Below are positions 1 to 9,201 of a stretch of 64,000 nucleotides of DNA, piece by piece. The translations under genes were made by a program, and so were the position numbers. Source of the stretch: an uncultured Microbulbifer sp. Its GTDB lineage: Bacteria > Pseudomonadota > Gammaproteobacteria > Pseudomonadales > Cellvibrionaceae. The stretch lies in the NCBI RefSeq assembly GCF_913055755.1, contig NZ_CAJXKH010000005.1, positions 18,118 to 82,117 on the forward strand. Reading direction: 5' to 3'. A model generated the notes under the pieces. It saw only the letters and a program-made list of their open reading frames with translations, was not told the origin of the DNA and did not search any database. How positions within the stretch are numbered: the first letter of the stretch is position 1; every line of letters begins with the position of its first letter.

Positions 1-221
1 AAAAAGCAGGTCGAGGCACACGAATAATTGGCACACCGAAATTTCAAAGGGGGAAATGGTCTGCCAACCGGCAACGCCGGAAAAGTCTGACAATTCAACG
101 GTACCTGCCTCGCTTCCCCGTCTCTACAACCAAACAGCAGTCGAGTTACAGTCCACTACAATTAAACTATTCCAATAAACAACAGACAGGTATACCACCC
201 CGTCACATTTTTGCCCCGTAC

Positions 222-1517
222 ATGGAAGCACCCTCGTCAGCCAATGCCAGTCCGGACGCCCTGACCTCTGCGTTCGTAGATGCCGAAAGTATCCTGTCTT
301 TCGCGATCGCGCTCGGCCTCGGACTGCTGATCGGATTGCAAAGAGAAAGAACCACCGACCGGATTGGCGGGATCCGCACCTTTCCGCTGATCGCACTTCT
401 GGGCGCGCTCACCGCGAAGCTGAGCCAGAACCCGAATATGGGGTGGCTACTACTGGTGGGACTGCTGGCGGTAATCGCGCTGATATTGCTCGGCAACCTG
501 GAACGCCTGCGGGGAGAGAGTGATCAGCGAGGTATCACGACAGAAGTCAGCGCCTTACTGGTTTTTCTGCTCGGCGCATTTCTGGTATTGGGCGACAAGA
601 CGATCGCTGTCATGGTGGGCGGCACCATTGCAGTACTGCTGCAATTCAAGCCGGGCATGCACAAGTTCGCGAAAAAGCTGTCGGAACGGGATTTGCGCTC
701 GGTCATGCAGTTTGCGGTTTTGTCGCTGATCATTCTGCCAATCCTTCCCAACCGCACCTTCGGCCCCTACGATGTACTGAATCCCTTTGCCATCTGGCTC
801 CTCGTCGTACTGATCGTCGGCATCGGCCTTGGCGGCTATGCCGCCTACAAACTGGTTGGTGGCCGCGCCGGCATTTTGTTGAGCGGCCTTATCGGCGGGC
901 TGATCTCGTCTACCGCTACCACTGTGACCTATGCGCGCCAGGCCCACGACCAACAGAAAGGCCTCAGGCCCGCGGCACTGGTAATACTGATCGCATCCAC
1001 CAGCATGTTTATCCGCATGTTTGTGGAAATTGGCGTAGTGGCACCGCGCAAGCTCCCGGATTTCCTGCCGCCGCTGCTGCTGCTGTTTGGTGTCAGCCTG
1101 ATAATCTGCGCCCTCACCTACTTTCGGATCCCGCAGCGCACAGACTCGATGCCGGAACCGGGCAACCCTGCGGAACTCAAACCCGCGCTTATATTTGGCG
1201 CGCTCTACGCGGTCGTGTTAGTGGCGATCGCCGCAGCCAAAGAGTACTTCGGCAACCGGGGCATTTACGTTGTGGCATTGATTTCCGGGTTTACCGACGT
1301 GGACGCAATTACGCTTTCTTCCGCAAACCTTGCCGCCCAGGGAGCCATGGAGGTCAACGCCGCGTGGCGCGCGATGGTGATTGCGAGCCTGGCCAACCTC
1401 ACTTTCAAGGCGGGTATTGCCGGCGCCCTGGGCGGCCCGGCACTGCTTCGCAGTGTGCTGAAGTTGTTCGCCGTTCCTTTTGCGGCCGGGATTGCGGTGC
1501 TCTGGCTGTGGCCTTAA
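222..1517 (+). CDS. MgtC/DUF4010 family membrane protein
   Basis: Predicted inner-membrane protein of 431 residues. The N-terminal 120 residues carry the MgtC/SapB-type pattern, with a glycine-rich first helix followed by GLQRER and a GGIRTF segment. The rest matches the DUF4010 type, including a GLIGGLISSTATT stretch around residue 230. Roughly ten or more hydrophobic helices are visible. MgtC-like proteins are linked to magnesium limitation and ATP synthase control, but DUF4010 members have no settled role. No clear Shine-Dalgarno precedes the ATG, so the start is less certain than the frame. It lies just upstream of the TVP38/glycosyltransferase cluster on the same strand, but a gap of about 100 bases suggests separate expression. 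Confidence 0.85.
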   Translation: MEAPSSANASPDALTSAFVDAESILSFAIALGLGLLIGLQRERTTDRIGGIRTFPLIALLGALTAKLSQNPNMGWLLLVGLLAVIALILLGNLERLRGESDQRGITTEVSALLVFLLGAFLVLGDKTIAVMVGGTIAVLLQFKPGMHKFAKKLSERDLRSVMQFAVLSLIILPILPNRTFGPYDVLNPFAIWLLVVLIVGIGLGGYAAYKLVGGRAGILLSGLIGGLISSTATTVTYARQAHDQQKGLRPAALVILIASTSMFIRMFVEIGVVAPRKLPDFLPPLLLLFGVSLIICALTYFRIPQRTDSMPEPGNPAELKPALIFGALYAVVLVAIAAAKEYFGNRGIYVVALISGFTDVDAITLSSANLAAQGAMEVNAAWRAMVIASLANLTFKAGIAGALGGPALLRSVLKLFAVPFAAGIAVLWLWP

Positions 1518-1613
1518 TAAAAAACTGAATAATCTACCGATACGAAACTTCCATGCGCTATATGCACTGTTTATACGTGACACGGCGCCCATCCCTTTGG
1601 CTAGTCTTATTAG

Positions 1614-2393
1614 GTGCTTCGTAGACTCAACAACTCGAATTTCAGGTATCCCGCCATTACGGGACCGAGCCCAGCGGAAATATATGGCGTGAAATTTTCC
1701 CCACTCTGGCTGATCGTCATCAGTACCACCACCGTAGCCATAGTGCTTGCGGTCCTGCATCACTTCAATCTGGACGACGAGATCCTCAACCTGCTGCACT
1801 GGCTCGACACCCTGGGCTGGCAAGCCGGACTCTGGTTTATCCTGATCATCGCCGCGGCGATCATTTTTCTGGTCCCGGGGGTGATCTTTACCATGGGCGC
1901 GGGCTTTGTATTCGGTGTATTGAAAGGTACGCTCTATGTGGTAGCCGGCACCGTGCTCGGGGCCACCCTGGCCTTCCTGATTTCCCGCTACCTGTTCAGC
2001 AAGCGCGCGTCTGCCTGGGTGATGTCCAAGATCAAACCGGCAAACCTGGGCGAGATAGTGCGCGATGAAGGCTGGCGCATGATCATGCTGACGCGGCTGG
2101 TGCCGCTGTTTCCGTTCAAGTTGTCCAATTACTTTTTCGGGCTCACCCCGCTGCGCCTGCGGGACTTCGTTCTCGGCAACCTGCTGGGGATCATTCCGAT
2201 TACGGTGCACAACGTCTACGTGGGCTCTATTGCGGCGGATATCGCCAGTATCGGCAGCGATAGAGATACCCGCACCCCGATAGAGTGGGCCCTGTACGGG
2301 CTGGGATTCCTGCTGGCAATTTTTGCCATCATCGGCCTTACCCGGATGGCCCGCCGGGCACTCAACCAGAAAATCGACGAAGGAGAACTCTGA
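1614..2393 (+). CDS. TVP38/TMEM64 (VTT domain) membrane protein
   Basis: Inner-membrane protein of the SNARE-associated/DedA superfamily (VTT domain). The core runs from about residue 60 to 215: PGVIFTMGAGFVFG, then GTVLGATLAFLISRYL, then LTRLVPLFPFKLSNYFFGL, the usual family order. Relatives of this superfamily act in lipid transport or scrambling and in membrane homeostasis; the bacterial TVP38 branch is poorly assigned. The first 25 residues look unlike family members, and an in-frame GTG at 1689 would give a 234-residue protein starting VKFSPLW, so the true start may be there. Its stop codon overlaps the next start (TGATG), implying translational coupling to the glycosidase-like gene. Confidence 0.85.
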   Translation: MLRRLNNSNFRYPAITGPSPAEIYGVKFSPLWLIVISTTTVAIVLAVLHHFNLDDEILNLLHWLDTLGWQAGLWFILIIAAAIIFLVPGVIFTMGAGFVFGVLKGTLYVVAGTVLGATLAFLISRYLFSKRASAWVMSKIKPANLGEIVRDEGWRMIMLTRLVPLFPFKLSNYFFGLTPLRLRDFVLGNLLGIIPITVHNVYVGSIAADIASIGSDRDTRTPIEWALYGLGFLLAIFAIIGLTRMARRALNQKIDEGEL

Positions 2394-4642
2394 TGCCCTG
2401 GATGAAATGGCTTCCGTGGCGGTTCTTCGTACGCAAATTCGCCACATCACACGGTTTTCTCGATCCCCTCACCCTGATGGCACGGCTGCAGCGCTTTGCC
2501 GAGCCATCCGAGGTCAGTGAACCCATTGAGTTATTGCGCGCGGGCGCAATTTTTCACGCGCGGGCACTGATCAACAGCAAGGTGATCCAGCACAACCTGG
2601 ATTGGGTCTGGCCCTACTGGATCGAACGCCAGTTTGATCCCGCCGACGTCTCGTTTATCCCGCGGGCGTTTTCCATTACCCACTGCAACCTCAGCCATCG
2701 CAACTGGACCGCTGTCGGCGTCCCCGACAGCGAAGAAATGCCCATTGTCGATCCCCGCGGTTTGTTGATTCCACACTACGACGGATGGTCCATCGACAGC
2801 TGGATCATCGGCGACGACGGCAGCGCCCTCTATCCCTCGAAACGGGATGATGTCGACCAACAGCTGGCACTCGACGACAGCACGGGTGTGGCAATTGTCA
2901 CCACATCCTCCACGGAATCTGCGCAACTGGACAGCCGGGTATGGGCCGAATTGAGTGAACGCAGCAACAACTGCCATATGCGCCTGCGCGCCCAGCACCA
3001 TAGCGGTGGCTGGCTGGTGGTCTCCCTGCGCCCCTGCAACCCGGAAGGGGTCGCCTTTGTGAACAAAGTTACCCTCGGCGACAATCGCGACCAGTGGCTG
3101 GTGGACGGCACGGACAACGTATTTTTTGACCGCCCGGTAGACCGGCACCACGCGTCCGATTACCGCCGCGGGGATATTTCCCTGTACCTGCGTGACGACA
3201 GCAACGAGACCCATGCGGAGTGCGAGGTGGGAATGGCCACTGCCGCGGCGCTGTTTCGCATTGAGCCCGGTGAGAGCGTCGACACCCTGATCACCATTCC
3301 ACAACACTGCAAGCTCACCAGCCGCAACGCGCGCACCAGCTGGAAAGAAAACCTGCAACAGCACTGCGCCATGAGCGTACCCGACCGGCAGATGCAGTTC
3401 CTGTACGACGCTGCGGTGCGCTCGCTGATCCTGCATTCGCCCCACGACGTGTACCCGGGCCCCTATACCTACAAGCGCTTCTGGTTTCGCGATGCCGCCT
3501 TCATGATCCAGTCGCTGCTGCACGCGGGACTGCTGGACCGCGCGGAACGCGCACTGGAGCGCTTTCCATCGCGCCAGAAGCGCAATGGCTACTTCCACTC
3601 CCAGGACGGCGAGTGGGACTCCAATGGCGAGGCGCTTTGGATCATCGACCAGTACTGCCGCATAACCAACAGCAAACTGAAGCCGGAGTGGCTGGACCCG
3701 GTACTCCGGGGCGCACAGTGGGTGGACGACAAGCGCCTGCCGAAAGACGGCAGCCTGACCGGCGGCCTGCTGCCCGCGGGGTTCAGCGCGGAACACCTGG
3801 GGCCCAATGACTGCTATTTCTGGGACGATTTCTGGGGCATCGCCGGTCAGCTGGCCTCCGTAGCCATTTGTCGTCGCGAAGGTCACCACGGCGACGCCGA
3901 CAGGTTCCAGACCCATGCCGACGACTTCATGCTCACGGTCGACGAAGCACTGAAAAAAACCGAACAGCGCCTGGGGCGCCCCGCAATGCCCGCTTCGCCC
4001 AAGCGGCGGCTGGACGCCGGTGCCATCGGCTCTATCGCCGCGGGCTATCCACTGCGGCTGTACGCGGAAGACGATCCCCGGCTGCTCGACCTGGTGGAAT
4101 TCCTGCTGGAAAACTGTTTCGTTTCCGGAGGATTTTTCCAGGACATGATTCACTCGGGAATCAACGCCTACCTCACCATCCATGTAGCCCAGGTACTGCT
4201 GCGGGCCGGCGATCCGCGCTGCATCGAGCTGATGCGCAATGTGGCGAAACTGGCATCACCCACCGGACAGTGGCCGGAGGCGATTCACCCGCATTCCTTT
4301 GGTGGTTGTATGGGTGACGGCCAGCACGCGTGGGCTGCGGCCGAATGGGTAACGATGCAGCGCAATTGTTTCGTGCGCGAGGAAGGTGAGCGGTTGATTC
4401 TGGCTTCAGGATTGCCCCCGGAGTGGCTCGCGGATGCGAACGCAAACAAGCCCATCCGCTTCGGCCCCGCACCCACCTATTTCGGCAAGATTTCCCTGGA
4501 AATCACCCCGGGAGAGCGCCCGCGTGTTTCTTTCTCGGGCAAATGGCACCACAAGGCACCCACCATTGAAATTCGCGCATTCGGCTTCAAGTCAGTTACA
4601 GTGCCAGAAGGCGTGGAAATGATGGAGTTGTCCCCTCTGTGA
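2393..4642 (+). CDS. Six-hairpin glycosidase-like protein, family unassigned
   Basis: 749 residues with no signal peptide seen. The second half (about residues 350-690) has the repeated helical-hairpin look of an (alpha/alpha)6-barrel glycosidase: YKRFWFRDAAFM, DGEWDSNGEALWI, FWDDFWGIAGQL and a late QWPEAIHP segment. Acidic residues in the DGEWDSNGE stretch are candidate catalytic residues. This resembles amylo-1,6-glucosidase/GH15-type folds, but I cannot assign a CAZy family. The first half appears beta-rich and could be a sandwich domain. The ATG at 2393 is chosen because it overlaps the upstream stop and follows an AAGGAGA site; an upstream in-frame start is possible but has no such support. 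The stop overlaps the next GTG by 4 bases. Confidence 0.75.
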   Translation: MPWMKWLPWRFFVRKFATSHGFLDPLTLMARLQRFAEPSEVSEPIELLRAGAIFHARALINSKVIQHNLDWVWPYWIERQFDPADVSFIPRAFSITHCNLSHRNWTAVGVPDSEEMPIVDPRGLLIPHYDGWSIDSWIIGDDGSALYPSKRDDVDQQLALDDSTGVAIVTTSSTESAQLDSRVWAELSERSNNCHMRLRAQHHSGGWLVVSLRPCNPEGVAFVNKVTLGDNRDQWLVDGTDNVFFDRPVDRHHASDYRRGDISLYLRDDSNETHAECEVGMATAAALFRIEPGESVDTLITIPQHCKLTSRNARTSWKENLQQHCAMSVPDRQMQFLYDAAVRSLILHSPHDVYPGPYTYKRFWFRDAAFMIQSLLHAGLLDRAERALERFPSRQKRNGYFHSQDGEWDSNGEALWIIDQYCRITNSKLKPEWLDPVLRGAQWVDDKRLPKDGSLTGGLLPAGFSAEHLGPNDCYFWDDFWGIAGQLASVAICRREGHHGDADRFQTHADDFMLTVDEALKKTEQRLGRPAMPASPKRRLDAGAIGSIAAGYPLRLYAEDDPRLLDLVEFLLENCFVSGGFFQDMIHSGINAYLTIHVAQVLLRAGDPRCIELMRNVAKLASPTGQWPEAIHPHSFGGCMGDGQHAWAAAEWVTMQRNCFVREEGERLILASGLPPEWLADANANKPIRFGPAPTYFGKISLEITPGERPRVSFSGKWHHKAPTIEIRAFGFKSVTVPEGVEMMELSPL

Positions 4643-5931
4643 ATATTGTGATGCTGAGCAACACCTACCTGCCTCACGTGGGCGGTGTTGCGCGCTCGGT
4701 GGATGCCTTCACCCGGGAATACCGGCGCCGGGGACACCAGGTGTTGGTTGTGGCACCGGAATTTTCCGAGAAGATTCCCTCTGAAGAGGGGGTGGTACGA
4801 ATCCCCGCCATTCAGAACTTCAACGGCAGCGACTTTTCCGTAGCCCTGCCACTATCCGGTGAACTGAGTGAACGGCTGGACGATTTCGAGCCGGATATAG
4901 TGCACTCCCATCATCCGTTCCTGCTTGGCATGACCGCACTGCGGGTGGCGCGCAGCCGCGAGCTGCCCCTGATATTTACCCATCACACCCTCTACGAACG
5001 CTACACCCACTATGTCCCCGCAGATTCAGAAGCGCTGAAGCGCTTTGTGATCGAGTTGGCCACGCGCTATGCAAATCTCGCCAGCCTGGTATTCGCCCCC
5101 AGCGAAAGCATCGCCAGCCTGTTGCGCCAGCGCGGCGTCAAAACACCGGTTGCCGTCGTGCCCACCGGCGTGCAGCTGGAAAACTACCGCAATGGCAACG
5201 GCGCCGCGACCCGAAGCCGGTACGGCATTCCTGCGTCCGCCTATGTGATCGGACACCTCGGTCGCCTGGCGGCAGAAAAGAACCTCGAATTCCTTTCCGC
5301 CGTGGTGCTGGAATTTATCCAGCGCAATGAGCACACCCATTTCCTGGTGGTGGGCACCGGGCCGATGCAGTCGAAAATCCGGAATCTGTTCGATGCGCAC
5401 GGCCTGGGGGACCGCCTGCATATGACCGGAACCTTGCAGGGGGAAGCACAACGGGATGCCTACAGCGCCATGAATGTATTCGCCTTCGCTTCCACCAGTG
5501 AGACTCAGGGCATGGTATTGACCGAGGCCATGGCCGCCGGTGTGCCGGTGGTCGCACTGGATGCTACCGGCAGTCGCGAAGTGGTTGAGGATCGCATCAA
5601 CGGCCGCCTGGTGCTCAAACATTCCGAGCGGGAAATGATCAGCGCCTTACAGTGGATGCTCGAGCAGCCACCGGAAACACAGGCCAGCCTGCAGCGGGAA
5701 GCCCTGCAGACCGCAGACAACTATTCCATGGAGAACTGTGCGGAATCGGCCCTGACCCACTACCAGTCTCTGGTGCACCAGCACTGGCCGCTGGACGACT
5801 CCCTCTATGCTCAGTGGCTGCGCCTGCGCAACATGATCGGCGCGCAGTGGGAAATCATCGAGGGGGTCACCGGTGCCGCCAGCGCCGCCCTGGATCAGTC
5901 CCACCCACCCCAGGACAACAGCCACTATTGA
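4639..5931 (+). CDS. GT4-type glycosyltransferase
   Basis: Retaining GT-B glycosyltransferase of 430 residues. The N-terminal acceptor domain has SNTYLPHVGGVARSV and an HSHHPFLLG segment. The C-terminal nucleotide-sugar domain has GRLAAEKN and the E-x7-E motif in SETQGMVLTE near residue 288. The segment FTHHTLYERYTHYVP resembles diacylglycerol glucosyltransferases of the alMGS type, suggesting but not proving a lipid acceptor. The GTG start overlaps the preceding stop (GTGA), so it is translationally coupled to the glycosidase-like gene. About 60 residues at the C-terminus lie outside the GT-B core and are of unknown role. Function as a glycolipid synthase is an inference from this resemblance and the neighbours. 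Confidence 0.88.
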   Translation: MNIVMLSNTYLPHVGGVARSVDAFTREYRRRGHQVLVVAPEFSEKIPSEEGVVRIPAIQNFNGSDFSVALPLSGELSERLDDFEPDIVHSHHPFLLGMTALRVARSRELPLIFTHHTLYERYTHYVPADSEALKRFVIELATRYANLASLVFAPSESIASLLRQRGVKTPVAVVPTGVQLENYRNGNGAATRSRYGIPASAYVIGHLGRLAAEKNLEFLSAVVLEFIQRNEHTHFLVVGTGPMQSKIRNLFDAHGLGDRLHMTGTLQGEAQRDAYSAMNVFAFASTSETQGMVLTEAMAAGVPVVALDATGSREVVEDRINGRLVLKHSEREMISALQWMLEQPPETQASLQREALQTADNYSMENCAESALTHYQSLVHQHWPLDDSLYAQWLRLRNMIGAQWEIIEGVTGAASAALDQSHPPQDNSHY

Positions 5932-5969
5932 CCACCAGGCATAAGCATCAGAAACGGAACTAGCAGCCC

Positions 5970-8513
5970 ATGTTGACGCGCATAGAAAGCTCCCTCCGGC
6001 GCTGGCGGCGACGAATCAGTCGCAGCGAGTGGCTGGCGCGCATGCTGAAGCTGCAGATCAACGAGCGCGAACCCGACGCCCCCGCCCTGGTACTGATCCA
6101 GATTGACGGCCTCGCCCGCCCCCAGCTCGACAAGGCGCTTGCCGAAGGCAAGATGCCCTTCCTGAAAAAACTGATGAAAAAGGAGCACTATCACCTGGAC
6201 CACATGTACTCCGGCGTGCCCGCCACCACCCCGGCGGTGCAGGCGGAAATATTCTATGGGGTAAAAGCCGCTGTGCCCGCGTTCGGCTTTATGTCCCAGG
6301 AATCCCAGGAAATGGTGCGCATGTATGAATCCAACGCGGCGACCCAGGTGGAGAAGCACCTGGAAGAAATTGGCCAGGAACCCCTGCTGCAACAGGGCAG
6401 TTGCTATGTCAGCGTGTACCGTGCCGGGGCGGAACACGACGAGGCCCACTTCTGCCCGGCATCCCAGGGCTGGGGTCCCACCCTCAAGAATGCGGGACCG
6501 CTCGCCCTCATCGTATTGATGCTTACCAACCTGTGGAGCCTGGTGCGCACCGCAGGGTTGCTACTGCTGGAATTTATGCTCTCCGTGGTGGATTTTTTCC
6601 GCGGGCTCACCAGCGGTCAGGACTTTATTCGCGAACTTTTGTTTATTCCCACACGCATCGCCATCACCATTCTGATGCGGGAACTGTCCACGGTTGGCGT
6701 GAAGATAGATATCGCGCGCGGCCTGCCGGTTATCTATATCAACCTGCTGGGTTACGACGAGCAGGCGCACCGGCGCGGTCCCAGCTCCGCCTTTGCCCAC
6801 TGGACCCTCAAAGGCATAGACGATGCCATTGCCCGTATCTGGCGCGCAGCGCACCGCTCTTCCCGGCGCCATTACGACGTGTGGATCTATTCCGACCACG
6901 GTCAGGAAGACAGCATTCCCTACGAGATACTGCATGGCCGCCCCCTGGCGGACGCGATTACGGCTGCGCTCAACGAACTCCCGAAGAGCCCCCACGGCTA
7001 TCGCACCAGTGGCGAGAGAGGCATACAGCTGCAGCGTATACGGGTATTTGGCGGCCAGTGGATTCAGAAGCTGTTTCCCGTCGAGGATCCGGAAAAACTG
7101 CGTGAAGGTGAGTTGCCCATGGCGCTCTCCGCAATGGGCCCGCTGGCGCTGCTCTACAACGTGGACTGCAACGGCGCCACCAAGGCGGAAATCGCGCGAC
7201 TGATCGTAGAGAAGACCCGGGTGCCGATGATCCTCTATCAGGACCACAGTGACGGCACCGGCCCCAGCAAAATCCGCGGCTGGTGGGCCGACGGCGCCTT
7301 CGAACTGCCCCGCGACGGCCGCAAAGTGCTCGGCGAGGACCACCCGTTTGTGGATGACGCGGTGGAGGATCTGGCCAACCTGTGCCGCCACCCGGATGCC
7401 GGGGATTTCGTCATCAGCGGCTGGTGTGCGGGCAGCGAAAGTCTCAGCTTCGCCATAGAGAATGGCAGCCACGGCGGCGCTGCGCCCAACGAAACCCATG
7501 CGTTTGCGCTGATGCCCGGCGACATCCACTTTGAGGAAAACGGCAGAGAGTACTGGCGACCGAAGGATATCAGGGAGGCGGCGCTGAAATTCCTCAAGGC
7601 GCAGCCGGCACAAAAACTGAAATCCCCCCCCGCGATTTATGTACCGCCCGCGCAACCGGCAGGCCCAGCAGCTCAGCAAGGGACACCAGAGCAACCCAAA
7701 GCGGAACCGGTTGCCACATCCTCTGTACTGCGCAGCGCCCGTTACCACCCCAGCAACAACCTGCGAATCATGACCTACAACGTGCATATTTGCCGGGGTA
7801 TGGATGGCAAACTGTCGCCGGAGCGCATTGCCCGGGTCATCGCCCGCTATTCGCCAGACGTGGTCGCTCTGCAGGAAGTGGATGTGCGGCGCCAGCGCAC
7901 CGGTGGTATCGACCAAGCGAAGCAGATCGCGCGCCTGCTGGCCATGGACTGCCACTTCCAGCCCGCCATGCATATGGAAGACGAACGCTACGGAGATTGC
8001 ATCCTCACCCAGCTACCCCTGCGCTTGATAAAGAAAGGCATTCTCCCCGGGCCGCACATGCAACCGCGCTTTTTCGGGCCGGCAGAACCCCGCGGGGCGC
8101 TCTGGGTGGAAGTGGAGTTCGGTGGAGTGCCGGTGCAGATATTCAATTGCCACCTCGGGCTGTCCAAGGGCGAACGCATGCGCCAGGTAGAGGCACTGTT
8201 GAGCGAGGAGTGGATGGGCAGTGAAGACTGCGGGCGGCCGCGGGTACTGGTGGGTGACTTCAATGCGCTGCCAGGGTCACCGGAGATAAAGCGCCTCGGC
8301 AGCGTACTGGCGGATGCACAGCTGAAACTGCCCGGTCACAAGCCCCTGGGCACCTTTTTCAGCCGGCTGCCCAAGGCACGTATCGACTATGTGTTTGTCG
8401 ACCAGGAAGTCGAGGTAACCGATATCCATGTGCCGCGCAACGAACTCACGCGGCTGGCATCGGATCATCTGCCCCTTATCGTCGACCTGAAGCTACCCGG
8501 GGCCGACTCCTGA
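5970..8513 (+). CDS. Alkaline-phosphatase-superfamily / EEP phosphodiesterase fusion
   Basis: 847-residue two-enzyme protein. Residues 30-550 form a phosphodiesterase/nucleotide-pyrophosphatase-like domain with its metal-site motifs visible: IQIDGLARP, a TTP nucleophile segment, GYDEQAH, SDHGQED and GSHGG. A hydrophobic stretch at about residues 177-210 could anchor it in or on the membrane. After a proline/alanine linker, residues 595-847 form an endonuclease/exonuclease/phosphatase domain with TYNVHI, LQEVD, NCHLG, GDFNALPG, RIDYVF and SDHLPL. EEP relatives include sphingomyelinases and YbhP, which is encoded beside cardiolipin synthase ClsB in E. coli, so a phospholipid substrate is plausible. 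It lies 38 bases after the glycosyltransferase, probably the last gene of the cluster. Confidence 0.85.
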   Translation: MLTRIESSLRRWRRRISRSEWLARMLKLQINEREPDAPALVLIQIDGLARPQLDKALAEGKMPFLKKLMKKEHYHLDHMYSGVPATTPAVQAEIFYGVKAAVPAFGFMSQESQEMVRMYESNAATQVEKHLEEIGQEPLLQQGSCYVSVYRAGAEHDEAHFCPASQGWGPTLKNAGPLALIVLMLTNLWSLVRTAGLLLLEFMLSVVDFFRGLTSGQDFIRELLFIPTRIAITILMRELSTVGVKIDIARGLPVIYINLLGYDEQAHRRGPSSAFAHWTLKGIDDAIARIWRAAHRSSRRHYDVWIYSDHGQEDSIPYEILHGRPLADAITAALNELPKSPHGYRTSGERGIQLQRIRVFGGQWIQKLFPVEDPEKLREGELPMALSAMGPLALLYNVDCNGATKAEIARLIVEKTRVPMILYQDHSDGTGPSKIRGWWADGAFELPRDGRKVLGEDHPFVDDAVEDLANLCRHPDAGDFVISGWCAGSESLSFAIENGSHGGAAPNETHAFALMPGDIHFEENGREYWRPKDIREAALKFLKAQPAQKLKSPPAIYVPPAQPAGPAAQQGTPEQPKAEPVATSSVLRSARYHPSNNLRIMTYNVHICRGMDGKLSPERIARVIARYSPDVVALQEVDVRRQRTGGIDQAKQIARLLAMDCHFQPAMHMEDERYGDCILTQLPLRLIKKGILPGPHMQPRFFGPAEPRGALWVEVEFGGVPVQIFNCHLGLSKGERMRQVEALLSEEWMGSEDCGRPRVLVGDFNALPGSPEIKRLGSVLADAQLKLPGHKPLGTFFSRLPKARIDYVFVDQEVEVTDIHVPRNELTRLASDHLPLIVDLKLPGADS

Positions 8514-8520
8514 TTGCGTG

Positions 8521-9069
8521 TTATTCGGCAACGGGTTCTGCCAGCAGCGCCCTTACCTGGCGCTCACGGGAATCGCGCATGCCGGCGGCCCTGCCCTCCT
8601 CAATGGCGATTTCCAGGGGAACACCGGACTGTGCGCGGTAAATAGCCCATGCAGTGCCCACGCGGTTACCGGAACCACAGTGCACCAGTACCGGCGCCGC
8701 AGAGTTGTCCGCCAGCACTGCGCTCAGGCCCGCAATCACCTGTTCCGAAGGCACCCCCTTGTCCACCGGCAGGTTCAGGTAGCGCATACCGGCAGCTTCC
8801 ACCGCGGCCTTCTCCTGCGCGACACCCTCTTCCGGGGTACGCAGGTCAACGATGGTCTTGAAACCCAGCTTTGCAATGGTATCGATACGCGCGAGATCTA
8901 TACTGCCACCAGTGGCAATCAGCGGGCGCAGGCGATTGTAATTGGTGATTTCCGTCCCCACTTTATCCCCGAAGGGGACCTGGCTTGCTTCCTCTGCCGC
9001 TGCGAGCAGCGGAGCGGCAAGGCCCAGGGTGAAAAAACAATGGGCGACCAGCACTTTGAGCAATTTCAT
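8521..9069 (-). CDS. Periplasmic DSP-like protein phosphatase family protein
   Basis: 182 residues with an N-terminal signal peptide (LLKVLVAHCFFTLGLAAPLL-like core). The mature part has the cysteine-phosphatase loop HCGSGNRVG (HCx5R) around residue 137 and an upstream VDLRTPEEG segment, as in the beta-lactamase-hydrolase-like and dual-specificity phosphatase group. It could act on phosphate esters in the periplasm; the substrate is unknown. A strong GGAGG sits 7 bases before the ATG. It is convergent with the phosphodiesterase fusion (7-base gap, no room for a separate terminator) and divergent from the BI-1 gene. Confidence 0.8.
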   Translation of the reverse strand: MKLLKVLVAHCFFTLGLAAPLLAAAEEASQVPFGDKVGTEITNYNRLRPLIATGGSIDLARIDTIAKLGFKTIVDLRTPEEGVAQEKAAVEAAGMRYLNLPVDKGVPSEQVIAGLSAVLADNSAAPVLVHCGSGNRVGTAWAIYRAQSGVPLEIAIEEGRAAGMRDSRERQVRALLAEPVAE

Positions 9070-9201
9070 TTTACGTCCTCCAGTTGGCGCGCTATTTTGC
9101 CCCAGAATTCACCCTATCGTCGAACCTAACGCCTACTTGATGGTCGAAACCACTGGCGATATGATTCGGACAGTTTGCAACATCACTAGCAGGAGACGCT
9201 A

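Noticed and set aside
1..221. Left edge of the window searched for the end of an upstream gene
   Set aside because: No coding frame with family resemblance or clear promoter could be supported; it is probably the leader region of the DUF4010 gene.
1218..2450. Long antisense frame of 410 codons on the minus strand
   Set aside because: It mirrors the DUF4010 and TVP38 genes; residues are His/Gln/Arg-rich low-complexity with no domain, typical of GC-rich antisense frames.
2531..4183. 550-codon antisense frame under the glycosidase-like gene
   Set aside because: No start site or domain; composition is that of a shadow frame.
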